Shown piece by piece: positions 1 to 12,114 of a stretch of DNA of 64,000 bases (position 1 is its first letter; every line of letters begins with the position of its first letter). The notes beneath the pieces were generated by a model. That model saw only the letters and a program-made list of their open reading frames with translations, was not told the DNA's origin and searched no databases. The translations under genes were made by a program, and so were the position numbers. The DNA is from Nipponacmea schrenckii (taxonomy: Eukaryota; Mollusca; Gastropoda; Lottiidae). The stretch lies in NCBI GenBank assembly GCA_030562195.1, contig JAUJPP010000003.1:21235398-21299397 (forward strand), read 5' to 3'.

Positions 1-119
1 TAACACAATTTTTGTTATCAACAAAGAATAGGTTTTGCGGGAACAGTTTAAAAGATAGCTTGCTAGACAAGGTTATATACTCCCGGCTTTGATTTCAAAT
101 AAATTATTCGATAAATAGT

Positions 120-630
120 AGCAAATCACAAGTATGAAATATTCAACCTTCAGTCATACACTTCTTTCAAAATTTTTGAGGTGATAATAAATATTTTTCG
201 GTTCATAATATTCAAGCTTCAGTCCTACACTTCTTTTGAAATTTGTGGGATTATCATAATCAATTTTACAATGTTGCATCAAAATCCACCTAGAGTTATG
301 CTATCTAGAGTGCTTTCGAGCTAAATATTGAATGCGTTTTCCAGAACAAGGGCAATAAGTCATATTTAATATTTTTAAAAATCAAATTTTCAGTAGGGTT
401 TATACTATCACACGGAGTTCCGTCAAAATCTGTCAAGAAATGTGCCTTCTAGAGTGTTTACGAGATAAAAATTGAATTGATTCCAAGAACAAGGGCAATA
501 ACTGATATTGAATATTTTCGATTTATCTGATTTTCAATAGGGTTCATCCTTGGATGATTACACACATTAACACCAAGTGTCTTCAAAATCTTGTGTCTTC
601 TTCGGTACGAGCTATAAATTGAACTCATAT
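120..630. repeat. Degenerate mollusc-type dispersed repeat
   Basis: Two ~70-bp units open with 'aatattca..cttcagtc' near 139 and 208. Three further degenerate units of ~150-165 bp follow, each with a 'tctagagtg...acgag' segment, then 'agaacaagggcaataa' and a 'cagtagggtt' segment. This style of repeat is, to my knowledge, frequent in molluscan genomes. A second, identical stretch lies in the other duplicate at +2838. Confidence 0.6.
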
Positions 631-924
631 ATTGCTATTTAGATATAATATATATTTACAACAATAACAAGCGTGTCATATTTTATTGATATATATTTAT
701 ATATTTTTTTCTAAGCAAGAAACAAATAATAACGGCATATTGCTTAATGTCTTATGTATGTGGGCTACTGAAGGAAACACCAATTCATAGCTCGAATGAA
801 AACATATTAGTGATTCAGATATTATAATTCGCGACGAACAGGGCATAAACATGTAATCAGTATTGGACAGATTTAACTTATATTATATAGGGGAGATAAC
901 TCATAACTAAAATGATTGTATAAG

Positions 925-1753
925 TCCGTTCTATTTTTTTTTAGAATCCTCTTTCTCCAATTCTTTGGGGTTTTTGCATGCCCATTTTTATACGCGCCTG
1001 TCCGTCGGTCTGTCGGTCCGTCGGTCCGTCCGTCAACATTTGTTGTTGACACAACAGAAGGTACAATTTTCAATGGATTTTAATGAAACTTGGTGTGGGC
1101 ATTGGAATTGATAAGACGGCGGTCAAGTCCGAATTACAAGATTTTCCGATGAACGGTTTTTGAGTTATTGCCCCTGACTTAGTTACATCACGTCAAAATT
1201 TATTGTTGATACAATAGAAGCTACAATTTTCAATGGATTTGAATGAAACTTGGTATGAGCATTGGAATTGATAAGACGATAGTCAAGTTCGATTTCGACG
1301 ATTTTTCGATAAACGATTTCTGAGTTATTGACCCTGCCTCTATATTTGTTGTAGACATAATAGAAGCTTCAATTTTCCATGGATTCTAATGAAACTTGGT
1401 ATGAGCATTGGAATTGATAAGACGGCAGTCAAGTTCAAATTTGAAGATTTTTCGATGAACGGTTATTGAGTTATTGCCCTTGACTTAGTTACATCACATC
1501 AAAATTTATTGTTGATGCAATAGAAGCTACAATTTTCAATGAATTTGAACGAAACTTGTTATTAGCATTGGAATTGATAAGGCGGTGATCAGGTTTCGAA
1601 TTTGACGATTTTTCGATGAATAGTTTATGAGTAATTGCCCTTGACTAAGTAAAATTGTGTAGAAATTCATTTGTTGTGAAGCTTAGTGTGAGCATTGGAA
1701 CTGATAAGACGGCAGTCAAGTTTGAATTTGATGATTTTTTTTAACCAATGATT
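925..1753. repeat. Head-plus-body of a tandem-unit repeat family (truncated)
   Basis: A head (925-1034) contains 'tttggggtttttgcatgccc' and a CG-rich 'gtcggtccgtc' string. Tandem units follow, starting near 1035, 1195, 1342, 1501 and 1661, each about 147-160 bp. Each unit has 'attgttgatacaatagaag', 'gaaacttggtatgagcattg' and 'gagttattgcc'. The tail of the family is missing here because the duplication breakpoint cuts it. Confidence 0.75.
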
Positions 1754-2838
1754 CTGTCAATGTGCTTAAAATGGTGTCACATTGAAACTGACTTGATAAT
1801 TGTCAATAAAATAAAGGTACCTTTTACCATTTGTAGTCTGAAAATAATCTGATATAATAGAGTTATGTCCCTTACACTTCATGTTTCAAGTCTATTAAGG
1901 TTTTCTGCCTTGCCTTGATTGATTGAAGCGATGGAGAATTGAGTTTGAGACAACAAAAGAGGTATACGTGGTCCTTTCACTAAATGGATTTCGCTTTTCA
2001 CTGTTACCTTTGCCTATTTACTTAAATTTAAATCATATGCACCACTATAACCCGCATATTGTTACTAAAATTTTTAATTTTCAATTGAATGATTCTTTAA
2101 AATTCTGACATTATTGAAATTATTGATGTCTTCACGCTGAATATATATTTATTTTATTGCCCATATGTTTCGCAATTTCATTACTTATTTCAAAAATGGG
2201 TAAGAAAATATCATTATTTCATTTTATCGATTTGTTTTTCTGTTGCCTTTAATTGAATTTAATATCAAATTTTTTGCGCATTTTTTTTGCTCTGAGGTCA
2301 AGGTATATCATAAATGAATACTGTAAATAATTTTCTACTTTTGATTTCTAGGTCGTTGAATGCTTACGAGCACTAAATGGTACTCTGCAATCTATTGATC
2401 CATTCTCCGTTTCAGGTCATTTGACTGACACCATTGCATTGCTCAGACGTAACGACCTGCATCACTGACAGGCGAAACGAATAGAAGATACAAAATGATT
2501 GATTTAACGATGTACTCTTCTATTGATTAACTATAAGCCATCAGGATCTGCAAGTTAATACCATACGTACAAGCTCTGTCTAGTTCTCCCCAGTCGTCAA
2601 TAATATATAAATATTCGGACACAACTTATTGTCTTTTTTAATCTTTATTATGAGATACGTATACAGAATCTATTCGTAAAGAGGCAACAATAACCACACC
2701 ATCATGTAGGCCTATATGAAAATAAAATCCCCTTCTTTCCTTCGGGACTTCATTATAATTGCAGTAATGCTTTAGCAACATACTGACATATACATAAATG
2801 AATATTTATACTATATGCAAAAAACATTTATTATAATA
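1754..2838. other. Spacer between the duplicated copies
   Basis: 1085 bp of AT-rich sequence with no supported gene. Under a simple tandem duplication this is part of the 2838-bp unit, whose other copy would lie left of the window. Confidence 0.6.
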
Positions 2839-4591
2839 TAACACAATTTTTGTTATCAACAAAGAATAGGTTTTGCGGGAACAGTTTAAAAGATAGCTTG
2901 CTAGACAAGGTTATATACTCCCGGCTTTGATTTCAAATAAATTATTCGATAAATAGTAGCAAATCACAAGTATGAAATATTCAACCTTCAGTCATACACT
3001 TCTTTCAAAATTTTTGAGGTGATAATAAATATTTTTCGGTTCATAATATTCAAGCTTCAGTCCTACACTTCTTTTGAAATTTGTGGGATTATCATAATCA
3101 ATTTTACAATGTTGCATCAAAATCCACCTAGAGTTATGCTATCTAGAGTGCTTTCGAGCTAAATATTGAATGCGTTTTCCAGAACAAGGGCAATAAGTCA
3201 TATTTAATATTTTTAAAAATCAAATTTTCAGTAGGGTTTATACTATCACACGGAGTTCCGTCAAAATCTGTCAAGAAATGTGCCTTCTAGAGTGTTTACG
3301 AGATAAAAATTGAATTGATTCCAAGAACAAGGGCAATAACTGATATTGAATATTTTCGATTTATCTGATTTTCAATAGGGTTCATCCTTGGATGATTACA
3401 CACATTAACACCAAGTGTCTTCAAAATCTTGTGTCTTCTTCGGTACGAGCTATAAATTGAACTCATATATTGCTATTTAGATATAATATATATTTACAAC
3501 AATAACAAGCGTGTCATATTTTATTGATATATATTTATATATTTTTTTCTAAGCAAGAAACAAATAATAACGGCATATTGCTTAATGTCTTATGTATGTG
3601 GGCTACTGAAGGAAACACCAATTCATAGCTCGAATGAAAACATATTAGTGATTCAGATATTATAATTCGCGACGAACAGGGCATAAACATGTAATCAGTA
3701 TTGGACAGATTTAACTTATATTATATAGGGGAGATAACTCATAACTAAAATGATTGTATAAGTCCGTTCTATTTTTTTTTAGAATCCTCTTTCTCCAATT
3801 CTTTGGGGTTTTTGCATGCCCATTTTTATACGCGCCTGTCCGTCGGTCTGTCGGTCCGTCGGTCCGTCCGTCAACATTTGTTGTTGACACAACAGAAGGT
3901 ACAATTTTCAATGGATTTTAATGAAACTTGGTGTGGGCATTGGAATTGATAAGACGGCGGTCAAGTCCGAATTACAAGATTTTCCGATGAACGGTTTTTG
4001 AGTTATTGCCCCTGACTTAGTTACATCACGTCAAAATTTATTGTTGATACAATAGAAGCTACAATTTTCAATGGATTTGAATGAAACTTGGTATGAGCAT
4101 TGGAATTGATAAGACGATAGTCAAGTTCGATTTCGACGATTTTTCGATAAACGATTTCTGAGTTATTGACCCTGCCTCTATATTTGTTGTAGACATAATA
4201 GAAGCTTCAATTTTCCATGGATTCTAATGAAACTTGGTATGAGCATTGGAATTGATAAGACGGCAGTCAAGTTCAAATTTGAAGATTTTTCGATGAACGG
4301 TTATTGAGTTATTGCCCTTGACTTAGTTACATCACATCAAAATTTATTGTTGATGCAATAGAAGCTACAATTTTCAATGAATTTGAACGAAACTTGTTAT
4401 TAGCATTGGAATTGATAAGGCGGTGATCAGGTTTCGAATTTGACGATTTTTCGATGAATAGTTTATGAGTAATTGCCCTTGACTAAGTAAAATTGTGTAG
4501 AAATTCATTTGTTGTGAAGCTTAGTGTGAGCATTGGAACTGATAAGACGGCAGTCAAGTTTGAATTTGATGATTTTTTTTAACCAATGATT
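2839..4591. repeat. Direct duplication, copy 2
   Basis: Second copy of 1-1753 at an offset of 2838 bp. Unlike copy 1, its right edge continues in the same tandem-unit style (4592-4745) and then into a tail sequence (4800-5100). It therefore looks like the ancestral right context, and copy 1 looks truncated by the duplication breakpoint. Confidence 0.95.
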
Positions 4592-5100
4592 TTTTAGTTA
4601 TCGCCCTACTCAGTATAATTGCGTCAGACATTTTTGTGGGTGAAAAAGAAGCTACAATTTTGAATGGTGATAAGATGGTGGTCAAGTTTGAATTTGACGA
4701 TTTTCCATGAATAGTTTTTAGTCTTTGCCCTCGACTTCAACATTTTTTTAAAAGTTATTGCTCAATTTATTATTCAAATTGCCTGGCAAGCTATCTTTTA
4801 CTAATTTTTGGTCTAGATTTGAAATTTGATGTCCGAAATTGCATTTTCTTTCAGAATTCCTGAAATGAGAAATTTAATTGGCGGAAGGTTATTTCTAAAA
4901 ATAGTGGTTTTGTATGTGACAATCAAGCGGATGTTGATAAAATGTAGTGGTTTACTTTCATTTTGACTAGTTCAAAATTTTCATGGTCATGCTATATTGA
5001 ATTTTTGTACAGAAACCAAATATTGGCCAGGCTTTCATGTGAGATATTGGAAAGTTTTCAACATGATTTCTGGAAAAAGTTATAAAAGGTTGATTTTCGT
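3763..5100. repeat. Full-length copy of the tandem-unit repeat family (head, body, tail)
   Basis: The head is 3763-3872, the tandem body about 3873-4745, and the tail about 4800-5100, beginning 'actaatttttggtctag'. The tail matches 43809-44107, which fixes it as part of the family. I see no long ORF, so it is non-autonomous or noncoding. Confidence 0.7.
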
Positions 5101-5104
5101 GATT

Positions 5105-8100
5105 TAACATGGAAATAAATGGCAATTAAATTGGTGGACCAAGTCCAAATATTTCAACAAGTCATGGATTAGTACATGATTGAAAATCATACTGATTACT
5201 TCATAGCTGAAATTAATTTATCATAATACAGACCCCTAGGTTAGTCCCTAGTCCAGCCACTGATAGCTATTTTGACAATTGAAAGCTGGAGTAGACAGGT
5301 GCTATTTTTATTATAGGAAATCCCTTCTACAATGATTAAATCAGTGATTTTTATTTTTATTTTATCTACGTGATGCCTGTATAGCACACACTATTCTCGT
5401 ACTACTTGTGGGTAGAAACTAAAATGGCTCTAAAATATGTATTACTAAAGTAATAGATAAATCTCATTCAGCGGAACGAATCTGTAGTATTTTCGGAAAA
5501 TGTATCGATGGTAATATATTCAAATTCAATTTAAAAAGAATCGGTCCATGGTATATAATTTAATGATCCTTAATGAGAGCTTTCCTTTCTAATTTAATTA
5601 AGGCGTTTGCAACTGATTAGACGTATGTGTATCGCAACTAACAATGTAATTTCCGTGGACTTTTACTCTCTTCAACTATTTGTTATGGGGTGTAGCGGTA
5701 TGAAATAAAACTATAAGTAGTTTTACCGTTTATTATAAAAACCCTGAAATATATTTAACATTTATAAATATACAATTAAACAAATATACATATCACAGAA
5801 AATGAATCAAAGGGAAGTAATCTTGTTAAAAGCACTACCGACTTGAAATGAAACGCTTAGAATGACTTAAATATAACATAACTAACATAATATATATTAA
5901 AAGTACCAAAACTACCTACCCTGAAAAGGGGGTTTAAAGTAAAACTATAACTGTAGATGATGTAACTCTATTCATTCAATCATATAATATATCAATGCTG
6001 CTATACAGAAAAAGTATAAAACACTATAATTGTAAGAAGGTAACAATTAACATGTTTACTCTTTAAGACTAAAAGCTTGACTGAGGGTATAGAGGTAGGG
6101 TAACCAAGGCCTAAGTTTAGCTGTTGCTATGAAAGCAGAAAAGTGCTCACCCAGTCAACAAGCCAGACTATAGTAAAGATGTTTAGAAATGTTTATTTGT
6201 GATTAGTAGTAACTAAAAGGTGAGATGAACAAGGTTTGTATTTTTACTAAGATATACATAATACTACAATTTGAACTGATTGTTTAAAACCTGTTATATA
6301 AAATTACCTCTGCATATTTACTTCTGGTATAATACTTTATGATCTTTGTGTCACTAGGTTTCCTAATAATGTGTATATCAAAATTGAAAACTCTTTCATG
6401 TTTGCAATTGGTCTAAATCAAACGTCACTATATCAAATTCTAAATATTTCCTCCAGCCTATCAATTTAATTCCATTGGAACCACGACAGGTAAAAAAATA
6501 TTATGGAGGAGATTTTAATGAGCAGATTTCGTTTTGCTATCAGTCGGTATTGAAGAGTTCTATAAAGGAGATCCATAAAGTCTGGGACAATAAACATTGT
6601 CTTATTCTGTGAGCTAGTTTTTTTCCTGATTTAGTGTTTAATTGAAGTTTAATGATTATTTCTCTCTAATTGTTATCTTCGTGAGGCTTTCAAGAAGTTT
6701 GGTGAGCTGATTCACGCAAATTGTCAATCAGAGTCAAATAAACCAGAGAAATAAAAACACAGGGAATAATGGATTTTTTTCTAAGGAACTCTTGAGTGAT
6801 TTGTTTTGAGAGATATTCACTTCTGATATTATACAGTTTTAGCATAAGGTGCTCCTAGGTCCATTACATAATTATATGTGGTGAAAAAAGGGTGGATGGG
6901 GGAACTGTGCATGAAATATGTTGACCATACGTAAGTTAATCAAAATTGTTGGAAATGAAATCCGTATAAAATTACCTCACTGTTATCTGAACAGAGTTGT
7001 TTGATTGATTGAAAACGCAAATAACAAGTGTTCATTCATCTGAAAATTGTATACCAGAAAAACAAGTATTCCTTGTCTCTGATTTACTTCTGGTATTTCC
7101 GGTAAAGACGAATCATTGTACACTTGGCGTCACAAGGTCGTAAAATACAACTTTATAGGGTTAGTGATGAGCTTTTCTTCTCTTTTATGTGTTTGTGGGT
7201 CATTTATGGCTTTTATATGCATCAGTTTAGTTTTCTGTCTTATATTTGTGAATCCTGTAATTACAGAAAATGCTTAACCGTATATCAGGTCAATACAGCA
7301 TATTTTGCTATGATTATTTTTTGAGATCGTTTCGTCATAAAACGTTCATTTGAAGACAAAACAAACGTCTGCCCAAAATTCGAATGGCGAATATCGTTGT
7401 TTTCAAAGTCTCGATGCATTATGAGTTACAAAAAATCTTTACGATCCCTTTAAAATACATTCAGTATGAGTTTTTGTTTAATATCTTGTAGGTCCATTAT
7501 ACACACCCTGACGTCTTCGGGTATTATATGAACATAGCATATAAAGTTTTCAAACTTGTTTATGGCTAATTTTTGGATAAAACAACTTTCATAAATTAAC
7601 CATTTATACAATGGATGAACCATGTGCGATTGTTTGTGGTAAAGTATAGTGAAATATTTGTTAACATATCTCTGATGATGCATCTACTTGATATTTGAAA
7701 CAGAGCATGCCAATATTAATGATTAAATTAATGCATTAAATGATTTTATTTTAAGAATATATGACTTATAACGATCCCCTCTATTATAGCTGAGTTAAGT
7801 TTTGCCTTCACTTTGTGTGACAACCTGTATCTAGAAAAACACGTGGTAAACATACGTAAGTAACCTGATTGTTACCATCTGAGTTCCATACAATACCCTG
7901 GTATTCTACACCTAGTTGTTATTTATTTTACCCTTACAATTTCACTGTCAACACCGTCCTACTCTTCTCCCATAGGACAGTCTGGTTATAATCCGATACA
8001 CTCTTACTCAAAGTACTTATGTCCTACCCATCAAAAGGTGAATTGATATATCTCTGATTTGTTGAATAGAATCATATATTGAAATCATTCAGCAATAAAA

Positions 8101-11100
8101 TTATTTTAAATTTGGAATATTGAGGTTTTTTTAAAACCCTTATAATTCCATAACTTTAACTGTATAATAACATACGCAACGTGACATCTGCCTGCTAAAA
8201 ATACTATTAGGTAGAACTATTTCGAACTATCACTAATGGTGTTTGTATGATAAACTAGTAATAATAATGGGAAAGTGACTATATAATGGATGTACAATAG
8301 ACATCTGGTAAATATTATTTACAAATATTATTATTGTTTTAACTCTTCTTAAATCTTTTATTGTATAGTTGAATCGGTTAACTCAGTTCCATTCTCTTTA
8401 TTTTAGTGCAGTATCTATAAAGTGATGTGAACCACTCAAGTCACTAGCGTCCTATTGCCACCGAGTCCAACAAGAGGAATCTACTCAACCAATGAATACT
8501 AGTATCAGTTTCAGTGTAGCCTTTTAACCAGCTATTTCTTTTGTGCTTCTATCTCTCTTGTAGAAGTAGGTCGGTGTGTAATGAGGTTTCTCAACCATCA
8601 CTATATTTGCAATTCTTATGGAACGATGTGGGATTCCGCAATGTAAATATCCTTGATCATCAGCGAAGGTATGTAGCAGCGTAAAGTACCTGTGATTACA
8701 TAAGCTTTAGATTTCTGGAAAGAGTTAGAAAAGGTTAATCTTCGTGAGTCTATTTGGACACTATAAAATATATTTTGGTATGTTATTGTCAAGGCACAAG
8801 ATCTATGTAAAGCATCGTGAACGTTCGCGGTAGTAAAACAACCATCTGACCATGTTAATTTATTAGTGTTTGTGATATTGATAACTTGTGTTGAGATAAA
8901 GGCTAGAAATCGTTAATCCTCCGCTCTACAATATCTCATTCGTTTTATTAAATTGTGTATAGATGAGCCGCCTGAAGACAATCCAAGCACGTTATACCGT
9001 CAGCTGGTCAACTTGCCAATTCACATAGTCACATTATTAAATACACTCGAAACGTCTTCACCTTGTGCGATTTTCCCTGGAGAAACATCAGCCAAACTCC
9101 ATCATCACAGGATGTCATTATTGTCATAATATTAGGCATGTTGTAAAATTTCAGACTGCGCATTATGATCCCTTAACTTGAGAGAGACTGAAATGAAATG
9201 AAATCAAACATAGCAGTAGATTGTATTGGTATTGGGTATTTCTAACGTATTATATTGCTGATTTCTCCGACACTTTTGTTTATCCGACGCAGCTTTATTG
9301 AAAATAAGGGTTATATTTCCCAGATTGGACTCACGGCGTACTAACAAAGTATGCAGACTAATTGAGATTTTGTTCAATCTATTATCAAACATGTACGACC
9401 ATCAATCTTACAAATACAATAAATCAACGACGACTCGTTTTACGATTCCCATAATAATATCAGTCATAAACTCTAAGTCATTTCCGTAGAAATAAATAAA
9501 CTATATAATAACTTGACTTTTATGATAGAAACTTAATACTAGATATGGGTATGTTCATAAAATAATATAGAGCATTGTCCGATGTTAATTTGTTAAGTTC
9601 ACGGATCTGATACAAACATTCCAAATGAACAGACAACAACGTAGGAACATCGTCATAGACGTATTTAACATGCCATACTTATAACTGAAGGAAATCCTAT
9701 TCCGCATGCTTGCCGGATACATTCATATTGCATATTATTTTAGCATCGAATGCTAATCCGGAATACAATCAAATCTCCTGTGGCATTTCTAACGCCTGTA
9801 ATACAGCTTGGGCTCATGAAAGATATATAGACAGAATAAAATAGTAGATTACACAATGCTGAAAGCGATATGTATCACTATCTAAAATAGCCGGGGGATC
9901 ATACTCAAAACTATTTAATTTATAATGATTGGATAATATTTCTTCAGCTGATTGCTAAATCCAATCCGATCGAAGTACATTTCATTCTGTAAACTTTTTG
10001 AGGTTTTTAAGAATAATCTCAAAAACCAGCCGATGCAATATCTATTTCAAAGATTGTGGGGTGAAAAAAGACGGCGAGAGATAAGGATGATTGTATTTAT
10101 TTAAAGGTTAATTTATTGAGTACTACCAATAATGGGTGTACAGTCAACATAAATAACAATTACAATGTAAATAGATTATACTCTTCTTTCTTCTATTATC
10201 ATTTATTATCTGTCTAAAAGCTTCTAATTGACAGGTTGGGCATTTCATTGTATCACTTATTGATTTCTACTCAGGCTCTTTTTAGGGACTTAGATAAATA
10301 CTTCAATCTATTCATTGATACTACTTCAGTAAACCACTTCAGGTATTTATGATGTTCTGATATCTCTTGACATTCGTCAGAATCTTAAACATTAACTAAA
10401 GTTCCAGGTAATAAAGGCTCTTTTTTGAAACAGAAATACACAATCTTTCAATTAACACTGTATAATAGAAGTTGAAATAAATACAGTCATGTACTTAAAT
10501 TCTGCTTAAGTAACCACCTTGTTTTAATATCAAAACAATATCAAACTATCAGTTTTACTACAAATTAAGCAAAGTGCTTAGTGGTTAAAATAAATGGTTA
10601 TCAAAGGGGATCCATAGTATTCAAAATACTATACTATACATGTATATTTTATCAACCAGTCCGTTTGTACATTACAGTATGCTTTTTGTGAAGACAAAAC
10701 AGATTAATTTTTGTTAGATTAATTAGATCATCGTGATCTATGACATTAAAATATGTCAGCAACGATGTATTAATATACATGTAATAAGCCATTTCTCTTG
10801 TTCAGTTTCGTGGTTTTAAATTGCATGTTATCATATACAGGAATGCTTTAAAGAGTCGAGACCATTACGACAGATCATTCTTAATATAATATACACATTT
10901 TATTCGCTGCAAACAAATCGTATTGCTTTGTTAGTTTCTTATAATCATTATATACACAATAAATATGTCCTATCGGCTGTCTTTTGTACTATATTATTAC
11001 TGTTATTGATTGATATTTATGTCCATCTCGAAACGACACAAAACGATCAGTCTTGGGAAGAGACATACCATGAAAACTTTATATGTTGGCTATGCCCTTT

Positions 11101-11726
11101 TCTTTTAGATTGTATTTTGACATTAGTCGTTTGTAGGAGAAATTTAAGCGATACCGAGTGCAGGATCTTCCATATTCTTATCAGTGATGTATTCCAACAA
11201 TTTTAATCAGTTTCAATCCGGCTCTCAGTTTGTTTCCGAGTTATTTAATCTTCCCATCAAATAATATTACAGTCGTTAACAGTTTATCTTCTAACTATCT
11301 ATATCATTGCATAGAGTCTATGTGAAACTAATTCAAACTAAGATAAAAGGATAAAATACAGAGGACGGAAATTATTCCTAAACTGAACATCTACTCTATA
11401 TGGTAGCTCGATACACAAAAAATCAACTAACAATATTTTACTTCCGCTTTGATGTACAAAGATATTAGATTCGCAATAAAAAACCCCAAAAAACCGAAAC
11501 TTTCCACGTTTGTTAATGAAATAATTGTCTTCAAGGACAGATTTCTTACTGGTTATCTTTTGTTGATCGTGATCCATCGTGTCTCAATTTCGCTCAATGT
11601 AAGTCAATTTAAAGGAACAGAGCTACCACATCATATAAATAAAAACTGAAGAACTATAATACTGTATAAAGAGTGAGGGTTTATATTACAAACGGTAAAA
11701 TAAATATTCAATAATCCATAATGGAG
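5105..11726. other. Gene-poor 3' flank of the SAMD11-like gene
   Basis: AT-rich sequence with only short frames. The longest (10928-11206, 92 codons) starts at TTG, matches no family known to me and has no splice or promoter context. Nothing else is supported apart from the small repeat fragment at 8711. Confidence 0.6.
8711..8749. repeat. Short fragment resembling the tail of the 4.8-5.1 kb repeat
   Basis: About 39 bp starting 'atttctggaaagagtta' align with 5066-5104 with a handful of differences. It is short enough that chance or a small relic are both possible. Confidence 0.35.
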
Positions 11727-11732
11727 TTTATT
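11727..11732 (-). terminator. Candidate polyadenylation signal (AATAAA) for the SAMD11-like gene
   Basis: TTTATT on the plus strand reads AATAAA on the gene strand, about 200 nt after the stop at 11929. It is the nearest canonical hexamer I noticed downstream of the stop. Such hexamers are common by chance in AT-rich DNA. Confidence 0.35.
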
Positions 11733-11928
11733 GGTCCACTAGCTAGGTCCGTAGATTTCCAAATGTTCAAGAGTTTACGATTGTCCTTTCCAATCAATTA
11801 AATACATGTACATCCCATATAATACACATTCAGAAACAGATTGTTGTGTTCACATATTGCTTGGAAACACATTTGGATTTGGGTATATAGAAGGAAAAAT
11901 TGGAGTCGAAGTCTCTTTAACGCAGGAG

Positions 11929-12114
11929 TTACCCTCTTTGAATTTTCTTTCTACAATAAGAACATGGCACTATTTTACTGATTTCTCGGGCTTTTCGTGC
12001 TACAGCTCCTGTTAATACTAAAGCTGGTCCTAGTTTCATTCCCAAAGATTTCGTTAAACTATCAGTTGTTAACAGCGGTAAGCTGCTACCATCTACACCA
12101 GCTCTACGGAATGT
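11929..12114 (-). CDS. SAMD11: Exon 6 of SAMD11-like gene: second half of SAM domain and C terminus
   Basis: The acceptor is atttcag|aca and phase 0 fits exon 5. The exon encodes residues 960-1020, then TAA at 11931-11929. Residues include AGVDGSSLPLL, then SLGMKLGPAL, the classic SAM helix-5 region, followed by a basic tail ending CSYCRKKIQRG. The exon is too short, and lacks an ATG, to show up as a simple ORF. One caveat: the last codons overlap a GTAACT that could act as a donor (aga g|gtaact). An alternative C terminus on a further exon is therefore possible. Confidence 0.82.
   Translation of the reverse strand, partial: TFRRAGVDGSSLPLLTTDSLTKSLGMKLGPALVLTGAVARKAREISKIVPCSYCRKKIQRG

Larger units (their letters stand above)
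1..1753. repeat. Direct duplication, copy 1
   Basis: Bases 1-1753 recur at 2839-4591. By eye the two copies are identical. The match ends sharply at 1753/4591. Because the window opens inside copy 1, its true left end is not visible. The copies include the CG-rich string and the tandem units described below. A 66-codon minus-strand frame (873-1073) repeats in both copies and is repeat sequence, not a gene. Confidence 0.95.

Noticed and set aside
873..1073. 66-codon minus-strand ORF, repeated at 3711-3911
   Set aside because: It lies wholly in the duplicated repeat; its Arg/Thr/Asp-rich part is the translation of the CG-rich gtcggtccgtc string.
10928..11206. 92-codon ORF with hydrophobic stretches
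   Set aside because: It starts at TTG, shows no recognisable family or splice context, and is T-rich, which makes hydrophobic residues likely by chance.
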